From Ruminococcaceae bacterium UBA7212 (GTDB lineage Bacteria > Bacillota > Clostridia > Oscillospirales > Acutalibacteraceae), in contig DKUE01000019.1 in NCBI GenBank assembly GCA_002490525.1, positions 91,273 to 155,272 of the forward strand: a stretch of 64,000 nucleotides of DNA. Direction: 5' to 3'. The notes below the pieces were generated by a model. That model did no database searches and was not told the origin of the DNA. It saw only the letters and a program-made list of their open reading frames with translations. Made by a program: the position numbers and the translations under genes. The stretch's first letter is position 1; every line of letters begins with the position of its first letter. Shown one piece after another: positions 1 to 9,049 of the stretch.

Positions 1-893
1 GAAAAATTAAAGCCTGTCTGTTGCTTGACCATCGCGCTTAAATATGCAGGACTTAAGTAAAAATGCTGAGCTGTATTTTGCAAAGTTGCCGTTTTAAAAT
101 TTTGGCGCATATAGCTTTCTATTTCAATCATTCTCTCATTTAAAGCGTTATCTCCATCGGAAAATTCAATTGTATCTTCATAATTTTGTAAAAGATACGG
201 AAAGAATGTTGCAAGCAGTCCGGTTAATACATGCGCATAGTGCTGCTTTTTCTCCGATTGCTGGGCAAGCATATATAAAAGCAGTTCAGGCAAAAATGCA
301 TCCTGTCCGCAATGAAAGGTGAGAGAGTTACGGTAGTGACGTGAATAAAGTGTTTGTGCAAAATAGGCTGACAGGGTAGTGCCGCTCCGCATAAGGGCAG
401 GGAATACGCTGTCAAAGGTGCTTTTCCTGATTTTTACGGTAAGTGTTATGCAGTCCGGCTCAGCCAATAAATAATGGTATACATTCGGCGGGATAATCGT
501 AATATCGCCTTGCTCCATGTACACCTCAACACCCTCAACACGGTGCAGACAGCGTCCTTTTGTGGTGCACACGATTTCAAAAAAGTCGTGTCTGTGCGCA
601 AATATATCAATATATCTCGGCACATGCTGTATCTCGGCGGTAGCGTTTTCCTGAATAAACAGCTGTTCGTTTAGTATGCCGGAGTAGTTTTGAAAGCGTT
701 TCATTAAACTGTTTTTATATTTCTGCGCCTCGGGAGTGGATAACTTTGAAAAGTCGTAAGGGTCAGACTGTTCTTTTAAAAAAGACATCAACATATAGTC
801 AAGATATTTGCCCGTCTTTTTGTAATATGCATATCCGATTTTCTCCTCTTCATCAAGATTTATTACACTGTCATATACTTTTTCTATCTGCAT
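1..893 (-). CDS. AraC-family transcriptional regulator (3' end cut off)
   Basis: The reverse strand reads open from an ATG at 893 to the window edge, giving 297 residues with the C-terminus missing. A middle section reads QGDITIIPPNVYHYL, typical of the cupin-like sensor domain of AraC regulators. The last visible residues (YLSPAYLSAMVKQQTGFNF) match the first helix-turn-helix of an AraC DNA-binding domain, so the second HTH lies outside the window. The start is supported by a GGGGGG ribosome binding site just upstream. The gene is divergent from the glycosidase operon that begins at 1049, and AraC proteins in this position usually activate the neighbouring operon when a sugar is present. The inducer cannot be read from the sequence. 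Confidence 0.93.
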   Translation of the reverse strand, partial: MQIEKVYDSVINLDEEEKIGYAYYKKTGKYLDYMLMSFLKEQSDPYDFSKLSTPEAQKYKNSLMKRFQNYSGILNEQLFIQENATAEIQHVPRYIDIFAHRHDFFEIVCTTKGRCLHRVEGVEVYMEQGDITIIPPNVYHYLLAEPDCITLTVKIRKSTFDSVFPALMRSGTTLSAYFAQTLYSRHYRNSLTFHCGQDAFLPELLLYMLAQQSEKKQHYAHVLTGLLATFFPYLLQNYEDTIEFSDGDNALNERMIEIESYMRQNFKTATLQNTAQHFYLSPAYLSAMVKQQTGFNF

Positions 894-1048
894 AATGATT
901 CCCCCCGCCATATTGCCTGCGTGAAATCCATTATAGCATATTTTTTGAAAATATAAAGAAATACCTATAAATCTTCTAAAAATATATAATTTATTTTTTT
1001 TGAAACAGTGATATGATATAAATAGTTTGAAGAAAAGGAGAAATAATT
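894..1048. promoter_or_regulatory. Divergent promoter region between araC-like gene and glycan operon
   Basis: This AT-rich 155-bp gap separates two divergent genes. On the minus strand a perfect TATAAT (930-935) lies about 40 bp before the regulator gene, with no good -35. On the plus strand there are TATGAT (1012-1017) and TATAAA (1017-1022) with no consensus -35 at 17 bp. A missing -35 is what one expects of a promoter that depends on an AraC activator, but this is inference. An AGAAAAGGAG ribosome binding site precedes the ATG at 1049. Confidence 0.6.
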
Positions 1049-1843
1049 ATGAAAAAGTTTATAAGGTGTATTTCTGTTTTGCTTGCGTTGACGCTTGTTG
1101 TCACCGCATTTGCCGCCTGCGGTAAAAAAGACGTGGCACCGTCTTCAACCGAGCCGTCTACGGAAAATGTGTCGATGACCGCACCGCAGAAAGACGATAC
1201 CGTTACAGAAGTTTCGGCGCAGAGAGTCAGTGAAACGGTGTCAAAAAGACCCACGAACAGCGACGAGGCGTTTCATCTCTTTAACAGCTTAATCGGTTCG
1301 CAACAGCTTCGCTGTACATCTGTTCAGCAAAAAATTGCTGACGGTACAATCGGTGTTAAAAATGCCGATACGCCTACAATAGATTTTGCCGACCCGAAAT
1401 ATGCCTCAGACCCCAATGAGATGAAATTTAAAGAGAGCTTTGAGCAAAACGATAAAAACGGCGTTGCTCTCAGCGCGGTTTCTACATCGGATATCAGCAA
1501 GGCGGCATTCAGCGGCAACACGCTTACCCTGACGTTAAAGGAACATACAATTACGGGCGATATGACAAAATCAACAAACAGTTATTTTAATGCTGTGGAT
1601 TCGGCACGTGTGAAAGAGCTTGTGAAAAATGTGGAACAGGGCGCAGGCGTCAGCGGCGTAAAGATTAAGGCGACCACCCACAACCTTTCAAACGGTAAAA
1701 TTGTGGCTGAATTTAACGAGGATTTTACAGCACTTACGTCGGTGAATGTAGTCTTTACGCAAAAGGTACTTGCTGAAACCACCTTTACGGTATTCAAAAT
1801 CGATGCAAATTTCACCTATAATGTCACAGCAGAATATAAATAA
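1049..1843 (+). CDS. Secreted lipoprotein of unknown function
   Basis: The 264-residue protein starts with a lipoprotein signal: two lysines, a hydrophobic stretch and a lipobox ending AFAAC with the acylated Cys at residue 24. A Ser/Thr/Pro/Glu-rich linker follows (about 30-60), then a domain of about 200 residues with no motif I recognise. The C-terminal half looks beta-rich (repeated short hydrophobic/Thr stretches). It is the first gene of the glycosidase operon, 9 bp ahead of the GH39 gene. It is not an ABC solute-binding protein by size or sequence, and the operon encodes no ABC transporter. A role in holding glycan or enzymes at the surface is possible but unsupported. Confidence 0.8.
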   Translation: MKKFIRCISVLLALTLVVTAFAACGKKDVAPSSTEPSTENVSMTAPQKDDTVTEVSAQRVSETVSKRPTNSDEAFHLFNSLIGSQQLRCTSVQQKIADGTIGVKNADTPTIDFADPKYASDPNEMKFKESFEQNDKNGVALSAVSTSDISKAAFSGNTLTLTLKEHTITGDMTKSTNSYFNAVDSARVKELVKNVEQGAGVSGVKIKATTHNLSNGKIVAEFNEDFTALTSVNVVFTQKVLAETTFTVFKIDANFTYNVTAEYK

Positions 1844-1852
1844 GGTGCAATT

Positions 1853-3430
1853 ATGATTACATACAATTTAAATTTACAGTCGGCAAAAAAGCCGTTGGAC
1901 AGATATTGGGAGTTTTGCGTAGGCAGCTGCCACGCGGCCACGGCTCTGCGGGCGGATTACCGAAAAATGCTGACGCAGTGTCACCGTGAACTGGGATTTA
2001 AGTATATACGCTTTCACGGATTGTTTAATGACGATATGAGCGTTGTAAAGAACCCCCTGTTTTCTGAAAAGCTGGTATTGTCCTTTGCAAATATTGATAA
2101 TATTTACGATTTTTTGCTGTCCATAGGGATGAAACCGTTTGTGGAGCTTAGCTTTATGCCCACCGCATTGGCGAGCGGAACCAGCACGATTTTTCATTAC
2201 AAGGGCAATACAACTCCACCTGCGGACTATGAAAAATGGGCGTGGTTTATTAAAAAATTCATAAGTCACCTGATTGAGCGGTACGGGCTTTCTGAAATCA
2301 GGCAGTGGTATTTTGAAATATGGAACGAGCCAAATCTCGGCGGACCGGGTTCACCGTACGGCTTTTGGGCAGCAGATAGAGATGAATATTTTAAGCTTTA
2401 CAAGATAACTTCTGAGGCTGTCAAATCGTGTGATAAATTTCTTCGCGTGGGCGGTCCTGCGACCTCAAATAATGCATGGATACCCGAATTTCTCGATTTT
2501 TGCGAAGAAAGTGGCGCACCCGTTGACTTTGTTTCCACGCATCATTATCCTACGGATGTCGTGCTGGGTTACGGTATTGAGGACAGTGCAAATTTTGTCA
2601 ATCCTCTGAACATCAGTAATGCGGAACAGATTCAGAATGTGATCCGTATGGCAAAAGACGGTGGCGAGGAATTTGAGGAGTTTAAAAAGCAGTATTCGGT
2701 TTTTCAGTCACAAATATGGGCACATGTTGAACGAGGCGTGCTCACGGATATGACAAAGCGCGCACTTTCCGAAGCACGGGGACTGCCTCTTTACTATACG
2801 GAGTGGGGAAGCCTTGCGGGGCTTCAGTCTGACAGCGCTTTCGGTGCGTCCTTCATAGCTAAGACTATATTGGATGGCGTTGACTTGGTTCGCGGGTATT
2901 CCTTTTGGACGTTCAGTGATATTATTGAAGAAAACGGTCAGGAAAGTGATGAGTTTTTCGGCGGTTTCGGACTGATGACGCAGCATGGCATACCGAAAGC
3001 TCCGTACAGAGCTTTTGAACTTTTACATAAGCTTAAAGGGAATTTGTATGAAAATGTATGCCGTTCGGAAACAGTCGATATTTATGCCGTCGGCAATGAC
3101 GACATAAATGCAGTTCAACTGCTTGCAGTGAATCACACTTCCTTACTTCACGATATCACGGAGCAGACAGCGGAAATAAATCTCCGTTTCCATAAAAAAT
3201 GCGTCGGAGCGGAGATTATACGTCTGGATAAGCATCACGGCGACGCTTGTGAAAAATGGCTGTCCGACGGTGCAAAGCAGTATCTTTCCAAGGGCGAAAT
3301 CGAAGTGTTAAAGGGCGTTTCCGAGTTGAAAAGAGAGACGCAGGCATTTGAAAGTACGGCCGGAGGAGTCAAGCTCTGTTTGACCTTGCCGCCTATGGGC
3401 ACAGCACTTGTCACAGTGTATTTTGAATAA
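1853..3430 (+). CDS. GH39 glycosidase, probable beta-xylosidase
   Basis: The 525-residue protein matches glycoside hydrolase family 39, whose bacterial members remove xylose from the non-reducing end of xylo-oligosaccharides by a retaining mechanism. The acid/base glutamate is E159 in the motif EIWNEPNLG and the nucleophile is E317 in YYTEWGS, at positions close to those of characterised GH39 xylosidases. The early motif IRFHG (residues 52-56) also fits. A (beta/alpha)8 barrel is followed by a C-terminal beta domain. There is no signal peptide, so it should act in the cytoplasm on imported sugars. It sits between the lipoprotein and the GH20-like gene with 9-bp gaps, so the genes are probably co-transcribed. 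Other beta-glycosidic specificities within GH39 are possible. Confidence 0.9.
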   Translation: MITYNLNLQSAKKPLDRYWEFCVGSCHAATALRADYRKMLTQCHRELGFKYIRFHGLFNDDMSVVKNPLFSEKLVLSFANIDNIYDFLLSIGMKPFVELSFMPTALASGTSTIFHYKGNTTPPADYEKWAWFIKKFISHLIERYGLSEIRQWYFEIWNEPNLGGPGSPYGFWAADRDEYFKLYKITSEAVKSCDKFLRVGGPATSNNAWIPEFLDFCEESGAPVDFVSTHHYPTDVVLGYGIEDSANFVNPLNISNAEQIQNVIRMAKDGGEEFEEFKKQYSVFQSQIWAHVERGVLTDMTKRALSEARGLPLYYTEWGSLAGLQSDSAFGASFIAKTILDGVDLVRGYSFWTFSDIIEENGQESDEFFGGFGLMTQHGIPKAPYRAFELLHKLKGNLYENVCRSETVDIYAVGNDDINAVQLLAVNHTSLLHDITEQTAEINLRFHKKCVGAEIIRLDKHHGDACEKWLSDGAKQYLSKGEIEVLKGVSELKRETQAFESTAGGVKLCLTLPPMGTALVTVYFE

Positions 3431-3439
3431 ACAGGGGAT

Positions 3440-5317
3440 ATGAAAGTGAATAAACCGTTTATTTTCCCAATACCGAAAAGCACAAAGCTTTTCAACGGTG
3501 TATATTGCACAGAAAAGGTCTGTACCGTGAATATGTCCGAGGATTTACAAGCCATATTTCATACCGTTCAGTCGATTTTTCCCGAAACGAAGATTGCGGC
3601 GTCGGCTGACGGAGCGGTAATACTTCAAAAATCCAACGGCTATTCAGCAGAAGGTTATTCCATAACTGTTTCGCAGGAAGGGATTAAAATTGTATATTCC
3701 GAACCTTCCGGAGCGTTTTATGCCCTTGTCACGCTTTGTCAGCTTTTACAGCAGGGCGATGGAATACCATACTGCCGTATTGATGATGAACCGGGACTTA
3801 AAATTCGCGGTGTTATGATGGATATCAGCCGCGGAAAGGTACCCAAACTGGACACCCTCAAATGGATTGCCGACAGACTGGCGCAGTTTAAAATCAATCA
3901 TTTTGAATTGTATATAGAGGGACTTTCCTTTGCATATCCACGATATAAGGCACTTTGGGCAGAGGAAACACCCCTGATGCCCGAAGAAATTTGTGCACTG
4001 AGCGAGTATTGCCGAGAAAGGTTTATTGATTTGGTGCCCTGTCAGAACGGATTGGGGCATATGTCGCGCTGGCTTTCCGTTGAACAGTTTAATCATCTTG
4101 CGGAATGCCCTGATGGATTTGCTGTTAAGGGATTTACGATTCCGCCGACCACACTCGACCCTGAGGACGAAGGCAGTACAGAGTTTGTAAAAGAACTTTA
4201 TGAGGCACTTTTGCCGTGTTTTAAAAGTAATTATGTAAACGCTTGTCTCGATGAGCCGTTTGAGCTGTGCATGGGCAAAAATAAAGGAAAAAATAAGTAT
4301 CAGCTGTATACCGATTATGCGAATCGTATGAATGGCTTTGTGAAAAGCCGCGGCGGAAAAATGATGATGTGGGGCGATGTTTTAGCGAAAAACAGCGAAA
4401 CGCTCAATGCGCTCGATAAGGATATTATCATTCTTGATTGGGGCTACGAAAAAGAGCATCCTTACGATAAGCGTGCCGAGAGATTGAGCCGTGCCGATAG
4501 AAAATTTTGCCTGTGTCCCGGTACAAACAGCTGGCTGTCATTTACAGGTATGACCGATAATATGCTCGCCTGCATAGAATCCGCCGCGAATGCCGCCTAT
4601 TCATACGGTGCGCAGGGCATAATTGTTACGGATTGGGGCGATTGCGGACATTTACAGTATTTGCCCGTGTCCTGGGCAGGCATTTTAACCGCCGCGGCGT
4701 ATGCATGGAATATGCGCGGGACGGACCGCGAGACATTAGCCAAGGCTCTTGATCGGTTTGTGTTTCAAGACAGTGCGTGCGTTCTGGGCAATTTAGTACT
4801 TGATGCAGGCAATTATTATCAGCTCGAGGAGTTTTTGCTTCCGTGCCGTACGCTTGCCGCAACCGTTTTGACAAGCGGATTTGTATCACGCGAGGAATAT
4901 GAAAAATCTCTTGCATTTACTGCAAAAAGCATATCATTTTTTTCAACGGAGGATTTTGTAAAAATCTATCTTGAGAGCTATCAGAACCGTAAAGAGCCGA
5001 AGTGCTTTGCGGTTCGGAAATACTTACAAGAGCTTGTATCTCGATTGAAAAGGGCAAAGCCTGCGTGTGCTGACGGCGAAATCGTTTTAAGAGAATATCA
5101 TAACGGACTGCAAATGGCTGATGCTATGTGTAAAGCGCGTGAAATGATGCTTACTGACGTACGTTTCCCTGAACTTGAAAAGCAGCTGGATACCGTGATA
5201 TCTGAGCACCGCTGTTTGTGGAATATACGAAACAAGCCGTATGGCTGTGCACAGGGCTTGACGCCCCTTGAGCATATACGAAAACAGTTAGAGGACTGTA
5301 AAACGGGAGAAATTTAA
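3440..5317 (+). CDS. GH20-family beta-N-acetylhexosaminidase-like protein
   Basis: The 625-residue protein has a GH20b-like N-terminal domain (about 1-115) followed by a GH20-type catalytic barrel starting at LKIRGVMMDISRGKVP. The barrel motif NHFELYIEG and the Asp-Glu pair in NACLDEPFEL correspond to the polarising Asp and acid/base Glu of substrate-assisted hexosaminidases. The usual GGDE context is changed, so the specificity may differ from simple GlcNAc or GalNAc removal. There is no signal peptide, implying cytoplasmic action. An AGGGGAT site precedes the ATG. It is followed by a sugar symporter after one base. A hexosaminidase next to GH39 and GH3 enzymes suggests a mixed or N-acetylated glycan substrate rather than plain xylan; this is inference. 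Confidence 0.82.
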   Translation: MKVNKPFIFPIPKSTKLFNGVYCTEKVCTVNMSEDLQAIFHTVQSIFPETKIAASADGAVILQKSNGYSAEGYSITVSQEGIKIVYSEPSGAFYALVTLCQLLQQGDGIPYCRIDDEPGLKIRGVMMDISRGKVPKLDTLKWIADRLAQFKINHFELYIEGLSFAYPRYKALWAEETPLMPEEICALSEYCRERFIDLVPCQNGLGHMSRWLSVEQFNHLAECPDGFAVKGFTIPPTTLDPEDEGSTEFVKELYEALLPCFKSNYVNACLDEPFELCMGKNKGKNKYQLYTDYANRMNGFVKSRGGKMMMWGDVLAKNSETLNALDKDIIILDWGYEKEHPYDKRAERLSRADRKFCLCPGTNSWLSFTGMTDNMLACIESAANAAYSYGAQGIIVTDWGDCGHLQYLPVSWAGILTAAAYAWNMRGTDRETLAKALDRFVFQDSACVLGNLVLDAGNYYQLEEFLLPCRTLAATVLTSGFVSREEYEKSLAFTAKSISFFSTEDFVKIYLESYQNRKEPKCFAVRKYLQELVSRLKRAKPACADGEIVLREYHNGLQMADAMCKAREMMLTDVRFPELEKQLDTVISEHRCLWNIRNKPYGCAQGLTPLEHIRKQLEDCKTGEI

Positions 5318-5318
5318 A

Positions 5319-6719
5319 ATGAAATTTCAAACTACAAGGTTAGAACGCAATTCATACGGACTGTATTTTACAGGACAGAACATCTATTATGCGCTGGTTA
5401 CGGGCTATTTGGTTACATTTTTGATGTTCCAGGGTATCGATTTGTCAAAAACAGCAACAGTTATGCTGATTGTAAAGGTTTGGGATGCTGTAAACGACGC
5501 ATTGTTCGGCGCAATTTTTGACAAGGTAAAATTTAAAAGCGGGCAGAAGTGCTTACCGTGGATTAAGATTTCAACTCTGTTGATTGCAATGACGACGATT
5601 TTTCTGTTTGCCATGCCCGTTTCTCTTTCCGAAGGCATAAAGCTCATATGGTTTGCGGCGGCGTATTTGCTGTGGGACACGGCATACACCTTCTGTGATG
5701 TACCGATTTACACAATGGTAACGACCATGACGGACAATATGCAGGAACGGAATTCCTTGATGGCACGCGGACGGATTTTTTCGGGTGTCGGCGGCGGGAT
5801 AGCAATGATCCTCTGTACCGTATTGGTCAGTGAAAAAATCGGTCTTGGCTTTTTGCCCGTTTCCGTTATCTTAGCTGTACTCGGCACCTTGCTGATGCTG
5901 CCGATTTGTTTGACAGGAAAAGAACGGAATTATGACAGCACACAAGAGGAGAGCTACACGCTTCGGCAGATGTTCCGTTATTTGCGCGGCAATAAATATC
6001 TGATGTTTTGCTATGGCGGGCAGTTGGTTTTCGGTGCACTCGGCACGGGCACAACCTTAGGGCTGTTCACCTCGTATTACTTGTTCGGCAGTGCGACCTT
6101 TAATTTGCTCCTTACGGCGATTTCCGCATTGCCTGCATTGGTGCTTGCACTGTTTATTCCGTCCATTTTGAAAAAAGTCGATAAATTCAAGCTGTTTATA
6201 CTTTGTAATGTATTCTCTGTGATTTTAGGCTTTATTATCTTTTTTGTCGGTTACCAAAATAAAACGGCGTTTGTGATTCTCAGTGTACTGCGTGCCATAC
6301 CGCTCGGTGCCGTCGGTGTAATGAGCTTTATGTTTACACCGGACTGTGCCGAATACGGCAAATTCAAAACAGGCATTGACGCAAAGGGTATTACTTTTGC
6401 TATACAAACCTTTACCTCAAAGGTGACTGCGGCAGTAGCTTCGGCGTTAGGACTGTTTATTCTGAAACTGTTCGATTGGGTGTCCGTAGAAGCGGAGAGC
6501 TTCGCAGAATTGGAGCAGGCAGGTATTGTACAGTCGCAGAGCGCGTTGAACGGATTGTGGATTACCTATATACTGATTCCGGTTATCGGCGCTGTTTTGG
6601 CACTCGTCTTCTATGCCTTCTACCGTTTAAATGATAAGGATGTACAGATTATGGCGCAATGCAATGCGGGAGAAATTACGCGGGAAGAAGCGGAGCGTCG
6701 GCTTTCGCGAAAATATTGA
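5319..6719 (+). CDS. GPH-family sugar:cation symporter (first copy)
   Basis: The 466-residue membrane protein has about 12 predicted transmembrane segments and belongs to the glycoside-pentoside-hexuronide group of the MFS fold. The loop between segments 2 and 3, DALFGAIFDKVKFKSGQK, resembles the family's conserved D-x3-G-x3-D pattern. The family imports glycosides with Na+ or H+. It follows the GH20-like gene by one base and precedes the GH3 gene by 15 bases. A second paralogue lies at 9050-10420 and shares this loop and the C-terminal pattern ITxEEAxxxxSRxYK-like end. Two symporters in one operon suggest two related oligosaccharides are taken up. Confidence 0.92.
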   Translation: MKFQTTRLERNSYGLYFTGQNIYYALVTGYLVTFLMFQGIDLSKTATVMLIVKVWDAVNDALFGAIFDKVKFKSGQKCLPWIKISTLLIAMTTIFLFAMPVSLSEGIKLIWFAAAYLLWDTAYTFCDVPIYTMVTTMTDNMQERNSLMARGRIFSGVGGGIAMILCTVLVSEKIGLGFLPVSVILAVLGTLLMLPICLTGKERNYDSTQEESYTLRQMFRYLRGNKYLMFCYGGQLVFGALGTGTTLGLFTSYYLFGSATFNLLLTAISALPALVLALFIPSILKKVDKFKLFILCNVFSVILGFIIFFVGYQNKTAFVILSVLRAIPLGAVGVMSFMFTPDCAEYGKFKTGIDAKGITFAIQTFTSKVTAAVASALGLFILKLFDWVSVEAESFAELEQAGIVQSQSALNGLWITYILIPVIGAVLALVFYAFYRLNDKDVQIMAQCNAGEITREEAERRLSRKY

Positions 6720-6734
6720 TATAGGAGAACTGTT

Positions 6735-8996
6735 ATGACAGATAAAGTGAAAAGAATATTGGAACAGCTGACCACAGAAGAAAAAGCCGAAATCTGCGTC
6801 GGCGCTTCGTTTTGGCATTTATACAGCAATGCCGCTGTCGGGATTCCGCAGGTGATGGTTTCGGACGGACCGCACGGACTGCGTAAGCAAGCCGAAGCGG
6901 CAGACCATCTCGGATTAAATCAAAGTATTTCTGCGGTCTGCTTTCCTGCGGCATGTGCAACCGCCGCCTCGTTTGATGAATCCCTTTTAGAATGTATGGG
7001 CGAAGCTCTCGGCGAGGAATGCCGTGCGGAGGATGTAGCCGTACTGCTCGGTCCTGCTGTAAATATCAAGCGTTCTCCACTTTGCGGCAGGAATTTTGAA
7101 TACTTTTCCGAAGACCCGTATTTGACAGGTAAGCTTGCCGCCGCGCAAATCCGCGGTGTGCAGAAATGGGATGTCGGCACAAGCCTCAAACACTTTGCCG
7201 CGAACAATCAGGAATATCACCGTCAAAGCTGTTCCTCGGAAGTAGATATGCGCACATTTCGGGAAATCTATCTGCGCGGCTTCGAAATTGCAGTAAAAGA
7301 AGCGAAGCCGTGGACGGTGATGTGTGCTTATAACAAAATCAACGGTACATACGCCTCAGAAAACAAAATGCTGTTGACGGATATTCTGCGGGAGGAATGG
7401 GGCTTTGACGGCTGTGTTATGAGTGACTGGGGCGCAGTAAACGACCGTGTACAGGGGCTTTCGGCAGGACTGGATTTGGAAATGCCTGCATCGGGTGGCT
7501 ATACAACACAGCAGATTGTGAACGCCGTAGAAAACGGCAGTCTGCCGATGGCGGATTTGGACAAGGCGGCAGAACGGATTTTGACGACCGTTTTCCGCTA
7601 TGCGGATTCGAATGTCCGAAAGCCTGTATTCGACCGTGAAAAGCATCATCGGTTGGCGGTTGAGATTGAAAAAGAGTGCGCAGTGCTGTTGAAAAATGAC
7701 GGTGCATTACCGCTGAAGGCGGACGAAACCGTGGCATATATCGGTGAATTTGCGGAAAAGCCCCGCTATCAGGGCGGCGGCTCCAGCCATATTCATGCGT
7801 CTTGTGTTGTATCCGCGTTGGATGCGGCAAAGGCAAAAAACAGAAATGTATACTACGCAAAAGGCTTCAGCGCAACGGAGGATATCACGGATGAAGCACT
7901 TTTTGACGAGGCGTTGCAGTTGGCGGAGCAAGCAGATAAAATTGTTGTTTTTGCAGGTCTGCCCGATATTTTTGAGAGTGAAGGCTATGACCGCACGCAT
8001 ATGCAGTTGCCCGCCTGCCAAAATGCGCTGATTCAAAAAATCTGCGCTGTGCACAAAAATGTGACCGTTGTTCTGCATAACGGTTCGCCTGTGGAATTAC
8101 CGTGGGCAGACCGTGCAAATGCAATTTTGGAGATGTATCTCGGCGGTCAGGGTGTCGGTGCGGCGGCGGATGCATTGCTGTTCGGCGAGGCGAATCCCTG
8201 CGGCAGACTTCCGGAAACATTTCCGTTAAAGCTCTCAGATAATCCTTCTTATCTCAACTTTCCCGGATATAAAGGGAAGGTGGATTATGCCGAGGGTATC
8301 TATGTAGGCTACCGCTATTACGATACAAAAGAAATGCAGGTGCTTTATCCGTTCGGTCACGGTCTGTCCTATACGAGTTTTGAATACAGTCAACCGATTG
8401 TTTCCGCCGCAGCTTTCCGTGAAGATGCGAGCATCACCGTTTCGGTGAACGTAAAGAATACAGGCGGCTGCTTCGGCAAAGAGGTTGTGCAGCTGTATAT
8501 TCGGGATAAAACCCATGCGGTTGCCCGTCCTGACAAAGAACTGAAGGGATTCCGAAAAATCGCCTTAGAGCCGGGGGAAAGCAAACAGGTCGAATTCACG
8601 GTGGATGCACAAAGCCTTGCGTATTATGATGTCGATTTACGGGATTGGTATGCGCACACGGGTGCATATGATTTGATTATTGCCCGTTCCGCACAGGATA
8701 TTGTTGCAACATGTCCGATTGCCTATACTGCTTTGAGACAGCCGTACCTTGACATTCACAAGTACACGACCTTCGGCGAACTGCTGTCCGATGCACGGAC
8801 AGCACCGATTATGCAAGCACAGCTGCAAAAAATTTCTGCGGTAACATCTGCACTTTCGGGAGATGCATTTCCGAAAGAAGCGCTGAAAAAGATGGCGGCG
8901 AATGTACCTCTGACTTTTTTGCAAAGTATGCTTAAGCTTACGCCTGCTGCATTAGATGAGGTTATTGCAAAGTTAAAAGCACAGATTGAATCATAA
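6735..8996 (+). CDS. GH3 beta-glycosidase
   Basis: The 753-residue protein is a full-length glycoside hydrolase family 3 enzyme. The N-terminal barrel has the motifs SDGPHGLR (43-50), KHFAANNQE (152-160) and the nucleophile D231 in CVMSDWGAV. The second alpha/beta sandwich domain follows (about 310-520), and a fibronectin III-like domain sits near the C-terminus after YPFGHGLSYTSFEY. GH3 enzymes cut beta-glucosides, beta-xylosides or related bonds from non-reducing ends. No signal peptide is present. The start is fixed by AGGAG 8 bases before the ATG at 6735. Its place between two symporter genes supports a role in finishing the breakdown of imported oligosaccharides. Whether it prefers glucose or xylose cannot be told here. 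Confidence 0.95.
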   Translation: MTDKVKRILEQLTTEEKAEICVGASFWHLYSNAAVGIPQVMVSDGPHGLRKQAEAADHLGLNQSISAVCFPAACATAASFDESLLECMGEALGEECRAEDVAVLLGPAVNIKRSPLCGRNFEYFSEDPYLTGKLAAAQIRGVQKWDVGTSLKHFAANNQEYHRQSCSSEVDMRTFREIYLRGFEIAVKEAKPWTVMCAYNKINGTYASENKMLLTDILREEWGFDGCVMSDWGAVNDRVQGLSAGLDLEMPASGGYTTQQIVNAVENGSLPMADLDKAAERILTTVFRYADSNVRKPVFDREKHHRLAVEIEKECAVLLKNDGALPLKADETVAYIGEFAEKPRYQGGGSSHIHASCVVSALDAAKAKNRNVYYAKGFSATEDITDEALFDEALQLAEQADKIVVFAGLPDIFESEGYDRTHMQLPACQNALIQKICAVHKNVTVVLHNGSPVELPWADRANAILEMYLGGQGVGAAADALLFGEANPCGRLPETFPLKLSDNPSYLNFPGYKGKVDYAEGIYVGYRYYDTKEMQVLYPFGHGLSYTSFEYSQPIVSAAAFREDASITVSVNVKNTGGCFGKEVVQLYIRDKTHAVARPDKELKGFRKIALEPGESKQVEFTVDAQSLAYYDVDLRDWYAHTGAYDLIIARSAQDIVATCPIAYTALRQPYLDIHKYTTFGELLSDARTAPIMQAQLQKISAVTSALSGDAFPKEALKKMAANVPLTFLQSMLKLTPAALDEVIAKLKAQIES

Positions 8997-9049
8997 AACT
9001 ATCCGAGCAATTCTAATTGTATATTTTATAAATGCGTGGGTGAATAAAA

